Translations under genes and position numbers: made by a program
From: Tannerella sp.
GTDB lineage: Bacteria > Bacteroidota > Bacteroidia > Bacteroidales > Tannerellaceae
Reading direction: 5' to 3'
Assembly: GCA_031260095.1 (NCBI GenBank)
Contig: JAIRKN010000120.1
Location: forward strand, 1 to 5,570
DNA length: 5,570 nucleotides
Shown: positions 1-5,570 of the stretch, piece after piece
How positions within the stretch are numbered: the stretch's first letter is position 1
Layout: each line of letters opens with the position of its first letter
Notes under the pieces: generated by a model
The model's input: only the letters and a program-made list of their open reading frames with translations
What the model was told of the DNA's origin: nothing
Database searches by the model: none

Positions 1-163
1 GCATTATTGAAGGTTTAGCTGTTTTAAGCCTTGAGCGCATCATTTACACGAAGCGCATGATACGGCAAAGCCCCGTCACTCCCATCGGAGGTGTGACACA
101 AAGCGCTGCAAATATACAAATTTACAAGCATTTTTATATAAAAACAGGAGTAGATTTTAATTA
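1..163. other. Intergenic region with no convincing gene
   Basis: This stretch follows the aminotransferase stop. It holds a perfect palindrome TTTTTATATAAAAA (131-144), a -7 element (109-116), a hairpin with GTCA/TGAC and CTCC/GGAG arms (75-97), an overlapping hairpin ACGG/CCGT (62-76), and three AGCGC copies (34-38, 52-56, 102-106). On the minus strand an ATG ATG pair at 43-38, directly after an in-frame TAA, opens a frame to the edge (MMRSRLKTAKPSIM), which could be the start of the next gene; it is too short to call. I see no clear intrinsic terminator for the aminotransferase. Confidence 0.6.
109..116 (-). promoter_or_regulatory. -7 promoter element for a unit at or beyond the left edge
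   Basis: TATATTTG on the minus strand is a full match to TAnnTTTG, and is followed by GCAGCGC. No TTTG lies at the expected -33 position, which instead falls in a 14-bp AT palindrome (131-144). It lies 48 bp after the aminotransferase stop codon. If used, transcription would start near 102-105 and run leftward through the hairpins at 62-97. Confidence 0.5.
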
Positions 164-1288
164 TCAGAAGAAAAAACGTCCGATCGTCTTTATTATAGAT
201 GTTTGCGTTTCGTCGGTCATTTCCGGGTAGATCGGAAGAGAAAGCACCTCGCGGCATAAGCGTTTGGATTCGCTCGGATCGCCGGACAGACGGACCACCC
301 ATTTATATGCTTCCTGTTCGTGTACGGGTAGCGGATAATAAATCATGGAGCGGATTCCTTTTTCGGCCAGCCAGCTTTTCAGCGCGTCACGTTTACCCTG
401 TTCTACCCGGATCGTATATTGATGATATACATGGGTGGAATAGTTACGTATCGACGGTAATATGATACCCGGACAACTCTTCAACGTCCGGTCATATTGT
501 ACGGCGATTTGCCTGCGCCTTTCGGCAAACTCATCCATATAGTTCAGCTTTACATTCAGTATTGCGGCCTGTACGGTATCTAAACGGGAATTACTGCCGA
601 TTAATTTATGATGATACTTTTCCGTCTGGCCGTGGTTAGTCAGTAAGCGGATTCGTTCGGCCAGTTCCGCATCGGAAGTGAAGAGTGCGCCGCCATCTCC
701 ATAACAGGCCAATGGTTTTGTCGGGAAGAAAGAAGTAATGCCGACGCGTCCTATCGTGCCGAGTTTTCGTTTACGGCCATCGTTGAAAATATAGTCTGCT
801 CCGAGTGATTGTGCATTATCTTCGATGATAGCCAGTTTATATTTGTCGGCTATTTTTTGTATCGCTTCTATGTTGCATGACTGTCCGAACAGATGTACGG
901 CAATGACTGCTTTTGTCCGCACCGTTATGGCTCTTTCCAGCAGGTCGGGATTCAGGTTGAATGTTTGGGGATCTACATCAATCACAATGGGGGCAGCGCC
1001 GACCGAAGCAATCGCTTCTATCGGTGCGATATACGTGAAAGCCGGCACAATTACGTCGTTCTCCGGGCCGATATTCAGTGCCTGCAAAGCGATTCGCAAC
1101 GCGTCCGTACCGTTTCCGCACGGAATAACATGCGGAATATTCAGGTAGGCAGCTAAACGGTCGCTGAAATTTTTTACCGGAGCGCCGTTTATATATTCCG
1201 CGCTTTTAAACACATCCTGTACCGCCCGGTCTATTTCTTCTTTCAGGCGCAGGTATTGGCTGCTTAAATCAACCATTTGGATCGGCAT
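164..1288 (-). CDS. DegT/DnrJ/EryC1/StrS-family PLP-dependent sugar aminotransferase, WbpE-like
   Basis: This 374-residue cytosolic enzyme should transfer an amino group, usually from glutamate, to a keto-sugar nucleotide, giving an amino sugar for a surface polysaccharide or LPS. Visible family motifs in order are CGNGTDALRIAL (57-68, phosphate/PLP contact), PAFTYIAP (82-89), IEDNAQSLGA (155-164, with Asp157 expected to bind the PLP ring nitrogen), FFPTKPL with Lys191 as the Schiff-base lysine, GDGG (197-200) and the YHH...GSNSRLDTVQAA stretch (225-242). The length is normal for the family and no key residue is missing. From memory, these motifs and the LPIYPEMTDE ending (351-360) most resemble WbpE-type UDP-3-keto-GlcNAcA aminotransferases, but substrate assignment by motif is unsafe, and dTDP-sugar aminotransferases of the same family remain possible. 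The ATG at 1288 places the conserved MVDLSSQY segment near the N-terminus, as expected. The gene ends in tandem TGA TAA stops. It starts 41 bp after metG and has no recognisable promoter of its own, so co-transcription with metG is inferred. Confidence 0.93.
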   Translation of the reverse strand: MPIQMVDLSSQYLRLKEEIDRAVQDVFKSAEYINGAPVKNFSDRLAAYLNIPHVIPCGNGTDALRIALQALNIGPENDVIVPAFTYIAPIEAIASVGAAPIVIDVDPQTFNLNPDLLERAITVRTKAVIAVHLFGQSCNIEAIQKIADKYKLAIIEDNAQSLGADYIFNDGRKRKLGTIGRVGITSFFPTKPLACYGDGGALFTSDAELAERIRLLTNHGQTEKYHHKLIGSNSRLDTVQAAILNVKLNYMDEFAERRRQIAVQYDRTLKSCPGIILPSIRNYSTHVYHQYTIRVEQGKRDALKSWLAEKGIRSMIYYPLPVHEQEAYKWVVRLSGDPSESKRLCREVLSLPIYPEMTDETQTSIIKTIGRFFF

Positions 1289-1329
1289 ACGATTAATAAT
1301 TAAGAATTACTTTTTTCATCATCTCCGGC

Positions 1330-3372
1330 TCACTTCACTTCACTTCCGGATAGAACATTCTTTTCAGGCACGATAACGGCAAGATGACCATCGGCATTTT
1401 CCGCCGACAGGATCATGCCTTCCGACAGGATCCCTTTCAGTTTACGCGGGGCAAGATTGGCAATGAAACAGACCTGTTTCCCGACCAACTCTTCCGGTTT
1501 ATAATCATTGGCAATACCGGAAACAATCGTTCGCCCGCCAAGACCGTCGTCGATCCGTAATTGCAACAGTTTGTCTGCTTTCGGCACTTTGATACATTCA
1601 AGTACCGTGCCTGCCCGGATATCCAGTTTAGTAAAATCCGAAAAGTCGATCGTTTCCCGGATAGGGGGCGCTTGTTTTTCGGTCGCCTCATTCTCTTTTT
1701 TCGTCTCCAGCAGTTTCCGTATCTGTTTTTCGATCGCATCATCTTCTATTTTTTCAAAAAGAAGTTCGGTTGTACCTAATGGATGACCTGCCTCCAACAG
1801 CGTTGCTGAACCCAACCGGTTCCATTCCGGGGGAGCTATATTCAACATCTTATTTAACTTCTCCATACTGAAAGGCAGGAACGGCCTGAACGCGACGGAG
1901 AGATTGGCGGCTATCTGGAGGGATATATTCAGGATCGTTGCGACCCGGTTCATATCTGTTTTCGCCAGCTTCCAGGGTTCGGTATCCGCCAGATATTTGT
2001 TTCCTACGCGGGCCAGGTTCATCGCTTCTTTCTGAGCATCCCGGAAATGATACGTATCCAGCAGTCTTTCCAGACGTGTTTTCACACCGGCAAATCCGTT
2101 CAATGTTTCCTTGTCATAATCCGTCAACTCACAGGGAGTCGGCACTTTGTTTTCGAAATACTTACCGGTCAGTACCAGTGCCCGATTGATAAAATTCCCA
2201 AGTATGGCTACCAACTCATTGTTATTGTGTGCCTGAAAATCTTTCCAGGTAAAATCATTATCCTTTGTTTCGGGTGCGTTTGCCGTCAGGACATAGCGCA
2301 ACACGTCCTGTTTGCCCGGCAGATCTTCCAGATATTCATGAAGCCATACGGCCCAGTTGCGTGATGTAGAGATCTTCTCGCCCTCCAAGTTCAAAAATTC
2401 GTTAGCCGGGACGTTATCCGGCAGGATAAAAGAGCCTTCCGCTTTGAGCATAGCCGGAAAAACAATGCAATGGAAAACGATATTATCTTTCCCAATGAAA
2501 TGCACCAATTTTGTTTCGGGATCTTTCCACCACTTTTCCCAGTCGTCGGGACATAATTCTTTCGTATTGGAGATATATCCGATGGGAGCGTCAAACCATA
2601 CATACAACACTTTCCCCTCCGCTCCTTCCACCGGCACGGGGATACCCCAATCCAGGTCGCGGCTTACGGCGCGGGGTTGCAGTCCCATATCCAGCCAGCT
2701 TTTACACTGCCCGTATACATTCGGTTTCCATTCCTTATGCTCTTCCAGAATCCATTCCCGGAGGAACGGTTCATATTGATCGAGGGGCAGGTACCAGTGT
2801 TTCGTTTCCCGCATCACGGGAACACTTCCGCTGATCGTCGATTTCGGATTTTTCAGATCGGTCGGGCTTAACGAAGTGCCACATGCTTCACACTGGTCTC
2901 CGTAGGCGCGTTCGTTTCCACAATGCGGGCAAGTGCCCATAATATAGCGGTCGGCCAGAAACAGCTTTGCCTCTTCATCATAATATTGTTCGCTTGTTCT
3001 CTCAATAAATACACCCTTATAATATAATGTACGAAAAAAATCGGATACGGTCTGACGGTGAGTTTCGGATGTCGTACGGGAATAGATATCGAATGTGATA
3101 CCAAAATCTTCAAATGATTTCTTAATGAGAAGATGATAGCGATCCACAATATCCTGTGGCGTCACCCCTTCTTTCCGGGCGCGTATGGTGATCGGTACGC
3201 CATGCTCATCGGAGCCTCCTATCAATAAAACCTCCTCGCCTTTCATGCGCAGGTAGCGTGCATAGATATCCGCAGGCACATAGACCCCCGCAAGATGCCC
3301 GATATGTACCGGCCCGTTCGCATAAGGCAACGCTGCGGTAATCAGTGTTCTTTTGATTTTCTTTTCTTCCAT
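1330..3372 (-). CDS. metG: Methionyl-tRNA synthetase, long form with C-terminal tRNA-binding domain
   Basis: The product (680 residues, cytosolic) charges tRNA-Met with methionine using ATP, and is essential for initiation and elongation. It is a class I synthetase. The Rossmann catalytic core carries [11 protein letters not shown] with the HIGH signature at 23-26. The connective domain has two zinc knuckles, CPHC (148-151) and CEAC (161-164). DWGIPVP (241-247) and WFDAPIGY (259-266) lie near the methionine pocket. The second ATP-binding signature is KISTS (333-337) in place of the KMSKS seen in E. coli. An alpha-helical anticodon-binding domain spans roughly 370-540. A charged linker (about 545-572) leads to an EMAPII/Trbp111-like OB-fold tRNA-binding domain (577-680), which in this family promotes dimerisation and tRNA binding. 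Length and domain order are complete. The ATG at 3372 follows a GAAGGA sequence and a TACCTTTG promoter element. The downstream aminotransferase probably shares this transcript. Confidence 0.98.
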   Translation of the reverse strand: MEEKKIKRTLITAALPYANGPVHIGHLAGVYVPADIYARYLRMKGEEVLLIGGSDEHGVPITIRARKEGVTPQDIVDRYHLLIKKSFEDFGITFDIYSRTTSETHRQTVSDFFRTLYYKGVFIERTSEQYYDEEAKLFLADRYIMGTCPHCGNERAYGDQCEACGTSLSPTDLKNPKSTISGSVPVMRETKHWYLPLDQYEPFLREWILEEHKEWKPNVYGQCKSWLDMGLQPRAVSRDLDWGIPVPVEGAEGKVLYVWFDAPIGYISNTKELCPDDWEKWWKDPETKLVHFIGKDNIVFHCIVFPAMLKAEGSFILPDNVPANEFLNLEGEKISTSRNWAVWLHEYLEDLPGKQDVLRYVLTANAPETKDNDFTWKDFQAHNNNELVAILGNFINRALVLTGKYFENKVPTPCELTDYDKETLNGFAGVKTRLERLLDTYHFRDAQKEAMNLARVGNKYLADTEPWKLAKTDMNRVATILNISLQIAANLSVAFRPFLPFSMEKLNKMLNIAPPEWNRLGSATLLEAGHPLGTTELLFEKIEDDAIEKQIRKLLETKKENEATEKQAPPIRETIDFSDFTKLDIRAGTVLECIKVPKADKLLQLRIDDGLGGRTIVSGIANDYKPEELVGKQVCFIANLAPRKLKGILSEGMILSAENADGHLAVIVPEKNVLSGSEVK

Positions 3373-3375
3373 TTA

Positions 3376-3381
3376 TCCTTC
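3376..3381 (-). promoter_or_regulatory. Possible Shine-Dalgarno of metG
   Basis: GAAGGA on the minus strand is separated from the metG ATG by only three bases (TAA). It partly complements the 16S anti-Shine-Dalgarno, but the spacing is short and many Bacteroidetes genes initiate without one. It supports the chosen start without being decisive. Confidence 0.35.
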
Positions 3382-3391
3382 GTTTTGGATG

Positions 3392-3399
3392 CAAAGGTA
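3392..3399 (-). promoter_or_regulatory. -7 promoter element for metG
   Basis: TACCTTTG on the minus strand matches the Bacteroidetes -7 consensus TAnnTTTG and lies 19 bases upstream of the metG ATG, implying a short leader of about 14 nt. No TTTG is found 19-21 nt further upstream; only a T-rich stretch (3414-3419) lies nearby, so the -33 box is weak. The element sits between the terminator of the preceding gene and metG, the expected place for a new transcription start. Confidence 0.7.
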
Positions 3400-3471
3400 C
3401 ATGTTTTTTCCCTAAAAATCACACCGACATGAGCAAAATATGACGAACGATCCGTACTTTGCAATACGCAT

Positions 3472-3512
3472 CAAAACAAAAGCGGCAGAAACATAAAATA
3501 TGCTTCTGCCGC
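3472..3512 (-). terminator. Intrinsic terminator after the barrel-protein gene
   Basis: A perfect 9-bp stem, GCGGCAGAA (3482-3490) with TTCTGCCGC (3504-3512), continues after one A-C mismatch into CATA/TATG with an AAA loop. On the minus strand it is followed directly by TTTTGTTTT (3473-3481). It begins 36 nt after the stop codon at 3549, which is a typical position. On the plus strand the T-run lies about 7 nt away from the stem, so termination in that direction would be weaker. Confidence 0.88.
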
Positions 3513-3548
3513 CGATATCTTTTTTACCATTTATATAATGAACCGGAG

Positions 3549-5231
3549 TTAAAATTCAATCCCTAACTTCAGGCTGATACTTCCTGCGCCTTTGGCTTCA
3601 TATTTGATATTGCTGTCTTTGCCTGCTTTATCTTTGTAGTAATAATATCCGTAGCCTCCGTCCTTGTTCCTTCCGGGGATGCCTCCGTAACTCTGGAATG
3701 AATATCCGACGCTGAAATTAATACCGATCCTCGGCGATAGCTGGTATTTTATACCGATCGCCGGATTCATATAGAGTCCCATGCCGCCGAAGCCGTCGCT
3801 CAGGTTAAAGGCATAACCGAACCGAAACATGGCGAACGGAGTGATGGCGCTGTTTTGTAACGGATAATATCCGCGTATATCCAAGAATATAGGCATTGTC
3901 ATATAGGATGAATCTACGGCGCGCATATAGGTCACCGAATCGGCCGGTTTGATGATTCCTCCGCTCGTTGCAGTCCCTACATACTGGGGATAGCTGTTGG
4001 AATCTTTCATCTTCGGATCACGTGCGTTGTACAGGTCTAATCCAACCCCTACACCTACAAACAGGTATTCGTTGATCCGGTAGCCATGACTTGTCTTAAA
4101 TTCAAAACTGCCTTTCTCGCCGGTTCCGCCCATCGGCAAATTATAGCCTGCGTCAAATGTTCCTTTATATCCACTGACGCTGTAATTATCATATCCCCGG
4201 TCATTATACCGTTCCCGGGAGGAATACCTGCGGTCGTCATACCCGTCATCTTCGTCGTCGTACCGGGAAGACCTGCGTGATGAAGATGTTTTCGCGGAGG
4301 TGCCGCCACGTGCCGCCCCGCGTGATATACGTTTCACGTCGTCCATAGAATATTCATACACTTTTCCTGTCGGCGTGCGTACGCTTACAAAATCATCCGG
4401 TTCGAACTCTTCGATCGTACCCCGGACGACGCGTCCGTTCATCAGGTAGATAGCATCCGGGGAGTCTTCGTTGGCATACGTCTGGCGCGAAGAAGCGCTT
4501 TCCCGTGAGGACGTCTGGCGCGATGACGAACTGCGGTTGTCATTCAGCTCCAAGTTTGATTCGTTATTATAGCTTTCCATTTGTTGTGCGATACGGCGGC
4601 GGCGTACATTGGACGATGATTCCACCGGAACGGTACTGCGTTCGCCGGCGCTCCGGGGCGTATATTCCATATCTTCATCCCGGTAGGCGATCCCGATCAC
4701 TTCGATATCATTTCCCGAATCACTTTCCGGCACATCCATCAACAGAATGATCGTTCCTCCTATGGCCGCCGCCTTTTTCTTTAATTGCTGGACTGCGTCT
4801 TTATAGCTGATTCCGGATACGGCAGAGATTCGTTTCAGGCGGCTCATACGACTTACTTCGGACTCTGAGAAGGTGGTTTTTACGTCTTCCCAGAAAATCG
4901 CGTCGTTGTCCGACAAGCGGTTTCTCGTAGAAGAGGCACGGCTACCGGAGGTAGCGCTACGTGTTGACGAACTGCGGTCTGTGGCTGGAATACGTGCATT
5001 CTCATCGCATATTTCCTTTCTTCCGTCTTCGTAAAGAATGTAAGAAATAGCGGATTTAGGTCTTTCGTAGACGGAAGTTTCGCCCGGATACGTATATTCT
5101 ACGCGATTTTCGAGGCTTCTTTGTACACGCACCTCAATCGTTCTTCCGTTGCGCAATACGATTTTATCCTGTGCATGGAGGCTGTATACCGCTCCCGACA
5201 GTAATAATATACAAGAAATTAAATGTTTCAT
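3549..5231 (-). CDS. Exported modular protein with probable C-terminal outer-membrane beta-barrel
   Basis: I do not recognise a named gene. The 560-residue product begins with a clear signal peptide (Lys2, hydrophobic 4-18, probable cleavage LHA/QDK after residue 20; no lipobox cysteine at the cleavage site). Residues 22-73 and 259-304 are two copies of a small beta-rich module with the shared pattern D-x-I-x-L-x-N-G-R. A segment at 107-184 with AAAIGGTIILL followed by VIGIAYR resembles the compact fold seen in YbjQ/RcsF-like proteins; this is inference only. Linkers at 85-104, 231-251 and 305-348 are rich in Ser/Arg, then Asp/Arg/Tyr. Residues about 355-560 alternate aromatic and small residues in strands (for example FVGVGVGLDLYN, ITPFAMFRFGYAF, GINFSVGYSF) and end in Phe, as outer-membrane barrels recognised by BAM usually do. 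The gene appears monocistronic, with its own promoter, a long leader and an intrinsic terminator. A 13-bp direct repeat (4478-4490 and 4511-4523) encodes repeated SRQT units. The ligand or function is unknown. Confidence 0.93.
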   Translation of the reverse strand: MKHLISCILLLSGAVYSLHAQDKIVLRNGRTIEVRVQRSLENRVEYTYPGETSVYERPKSAISYILYEDGRKEICDENARIPATDRSSSTRSATSGSRASSTRNRLSDNDAIFWEDVKTTFSESEVSRMSRLKRISAVSGISYKDAVQQLKKKAAAIGGTIILLMDVPESDSGNDIEVIGIAYRDEDMEYTPRSAGERSTVPVESSSNVRRRRIAQQMESYNNESNLELNDNRSSSSRQTSSRESASSRQTYANEDSPDAIYLMNGRVVRGTIEEFEPDDFVSVRTPTGKVYEYSMDDVKRISRGAARGGTSAKTSSSRRSSRYDDEDDGYDDRRYSSRERYNDRGYDNYSVSGYKGTFDAGYNLPMGGTGEKGSFEFKTSHGYRINEYLFVGVGVGLDLYNARDPKMKDSNSYPQYVGTATSGGIIKPADSVTYMRAVDSSYMTMPIFLDIRGYYPLQNSAITPFAMFRFGYAFNLSDGFGGMGLYMNPAIGIKYQLSPRIGINFSVGYSFQSYGGIPGRNKDGGYGYYYYKDKAGKDSNIKYEAKGAGSISLKLGIEF

Positions 5232-5289
5232 ACGCCGTATAATTTTTATACCCTACCGTTTCCTTTGAAGGGGATTATTTCTCATTATC

Positions 5290-5360
5290 CGGGCGTGGAA
5301 ACTATTGAACATTAGATTTCTGAAATATCTTAAACGTCTTCTTCCAACATTCAACGCCCG
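5290..5360 (-). repeat. Inverted repeat in the leader of the barrel-protein gene
   Basis: A perfect 7-bp inverted repeat, CGGGCGT (5290-5296) and ACGCCCG (5354-5360), encloses 57 nt. Inside it, TTGAA/TTCAA and GGAA/TTCC pairings are alternative stem extensions, and an imperfect palindrome (AGATTTCTGAAATATCT on the plus strand, 5313-5329) can form the tip. In the RNA this would be a branched or bulged hairpin within the 5' leader. No U-tract follows it on the minus strand, so it is not a standard intrinsic terminator. It may be a regulatory or stabilising leader structure. Confidence 0.5.
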
Positions 5361-5393
5361 TTATTCAGTTTATTTTATTAAGTTGAAACGTGG

Positions 5394-5424
5394 CAAAGAT
5401 AAAACAAAGAGATTTAAAATCAAA
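5394..5424 (-). promoter_or_regulatory. Bacteroidetes-type promoter for the exported barrel protein
   Basis: On the minus strand a TTTG (5421-5424) is separated by exactly 19 nt from TATCTTTG (5394-5401). This matches the -33 TTTG and -7 TAnnTTTG elements used by the primary sigma factor of Bacteroidetes, with the usual spacing. Transcription should start near 5387-5390 and leave a leader of about 155 nt before the ATG at 5231. The -33 box lies only 12 bases after the stop codon of the upstream gene. Confidence 0.8.
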
Positions 5425-5435
5425 CTAAAAACAAA

Positions 5436-5570
5436 TTAATTATATTTTTTCCGTTTTTTATTCTTCTCGCGATATCCTCTGTAATTGTGATTATTTTCTC
5501 CTTTTTTATTTTTTTGGCGGTATCCTTTTTCCCCTGCCGGTTTCACAACGATCGCTTTTCCGTCGGCCTC
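5436..5570 (-). CDS. C-terminal fragment of an unidentified protein with a basic repetitive tail (runs off the window)
   Basis: The frame is open from the right edge to a TAA at 5436-5438, giving the last 44 residues of a longer protein whose start lies outside the window. Eleven of the 44 residues are Lys and four are Arg, with many Asn and Gly. The motif GYR-x-KNKK occurs twice (fragment residues 16-23 and 32-39). Such Lys/Arg/Gly/Tyr tails are common on bacterial proteins that bind RNA, including helicases and ribosome-associated enzymes, but nothing of the catalytic part is visible, so I assign no function. Coding is supported by the frame staying open to the edge, by the peptide-level repeat having different codons in its two copies, and by the same strand and tight spacing to the next promoter. 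No clear terminator follows the stop. Confidence 0.75.
   Translation of the reverse strand, partial: EADGKAIVVKPAGEKGYRQKNKKGENNHNYRGYREKNKKRKKYN

Noticed and set aside
3..230. A plus-strand frame open from the left edge for about 75 codons
   Set aside because: It overlaps the last 65 bases of the well-supported aminotransferase on the opposite strand, its translation shows no recognisable motif, and a minus-strand frame is open over the same bases. It is most likely chance.
1330..1344. Three tandem TCACT units spanning the metG stop codon, a possible slippage site
   Set aside because: Three copies of a 5-bp unit are too few to suggest phase variation. An added unit would leave the protein unchanged, and a lost unit would alter only its last few residues.
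2357..2834. Plus-strand open frames of 107-140 codons opposite metG
   Set aside because: They lie fully antisense to conserved MetG motifs, show no protein-like features and have no initiation signal.
3452..3467. Plus-strand TACTTTG resembling a promoter, within an imperfect CGTA/TACG inverted repeat
   Set aside because: The spacing within the element is one base short of TAnnTTTG, no plus-strand gene follows, and the metG promoter on the other strand explains the region better.
4478..4523. 13-bp direct repeat inside the barrel-protein gene, considered as a mobile-element or recombination footprint
   Set aside because: It is in frame and encodes repeated SRQT units of a Ser/Arg-rich linker, so it is explained by the low-complexity protein sequence.

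Overview
The window looks like chromosomal DNA from a member of the Bacteroidales (Bacteroides/Parabacteroides-like). Three upstream regions carry the Bacteroidetes -7 promoter element TAnnTTTG (TATATTTG, TACCTTTG, TATCTTTG on the minus strand). Most starts lack a clear Shine-Dalgarno. The methionyl-tRNA synthetase is the long form with a C-terminal tRNA-binding domain, and there is a large secreted outer-membrane-type barrel protein. Every gene I can support lies on the minus strand, so the biological order runs from high to low coordinates.

Layout, right to left. At the right edge is the last 44 codons of an unidentified protein with a very basic, repeated Lys/Asn/Gly-Tyr-Arg tail (5436-5570). 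Its stop codon is followed within 12 bases by a textbook TTTG-N19-TATCTTTG promoter (5394-5424). That promoter drives a 560-residue exported protein (3549-5231) through a leader of roughly 155 nt that contains an extended inverted repeat. The protein has a signal peptide, two copies of a small beta-rich module, Ser/Arg-rich linkers and a probable C-terminal outer-membrane beta-barrel. A strong intrinsic terminator (3472-3512) closes this unit.

A new promoter (3392-3399) then drives metG (1330-3372). A DegT/DnrJ/EryC1/StrS-family sugar aminotransferase resembling WbpE (164-1288) follows 41 bp downstream, so the two are probably co-transcribed. The aminotransferase suggests synthesis of an amino-sugar nucleotide for a surface polysaccharide, but no other sugar-pathway genes are visible here.

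The leftmost 163 bases hold no convincing gene. They contain a 14-bp AT palindrome, a -7 promoter element, and small repeats and hairpins that look like the leader of a further minus-strand unit starting at or beyond the left edge.

Overall this is mostly ordinary core-genome sequence. The least explained items are the modular barrel protein with its structured leader and the short structured region at the left edge. I see no mobile element, CRISPR array, tRNA, rRNA or defence system.
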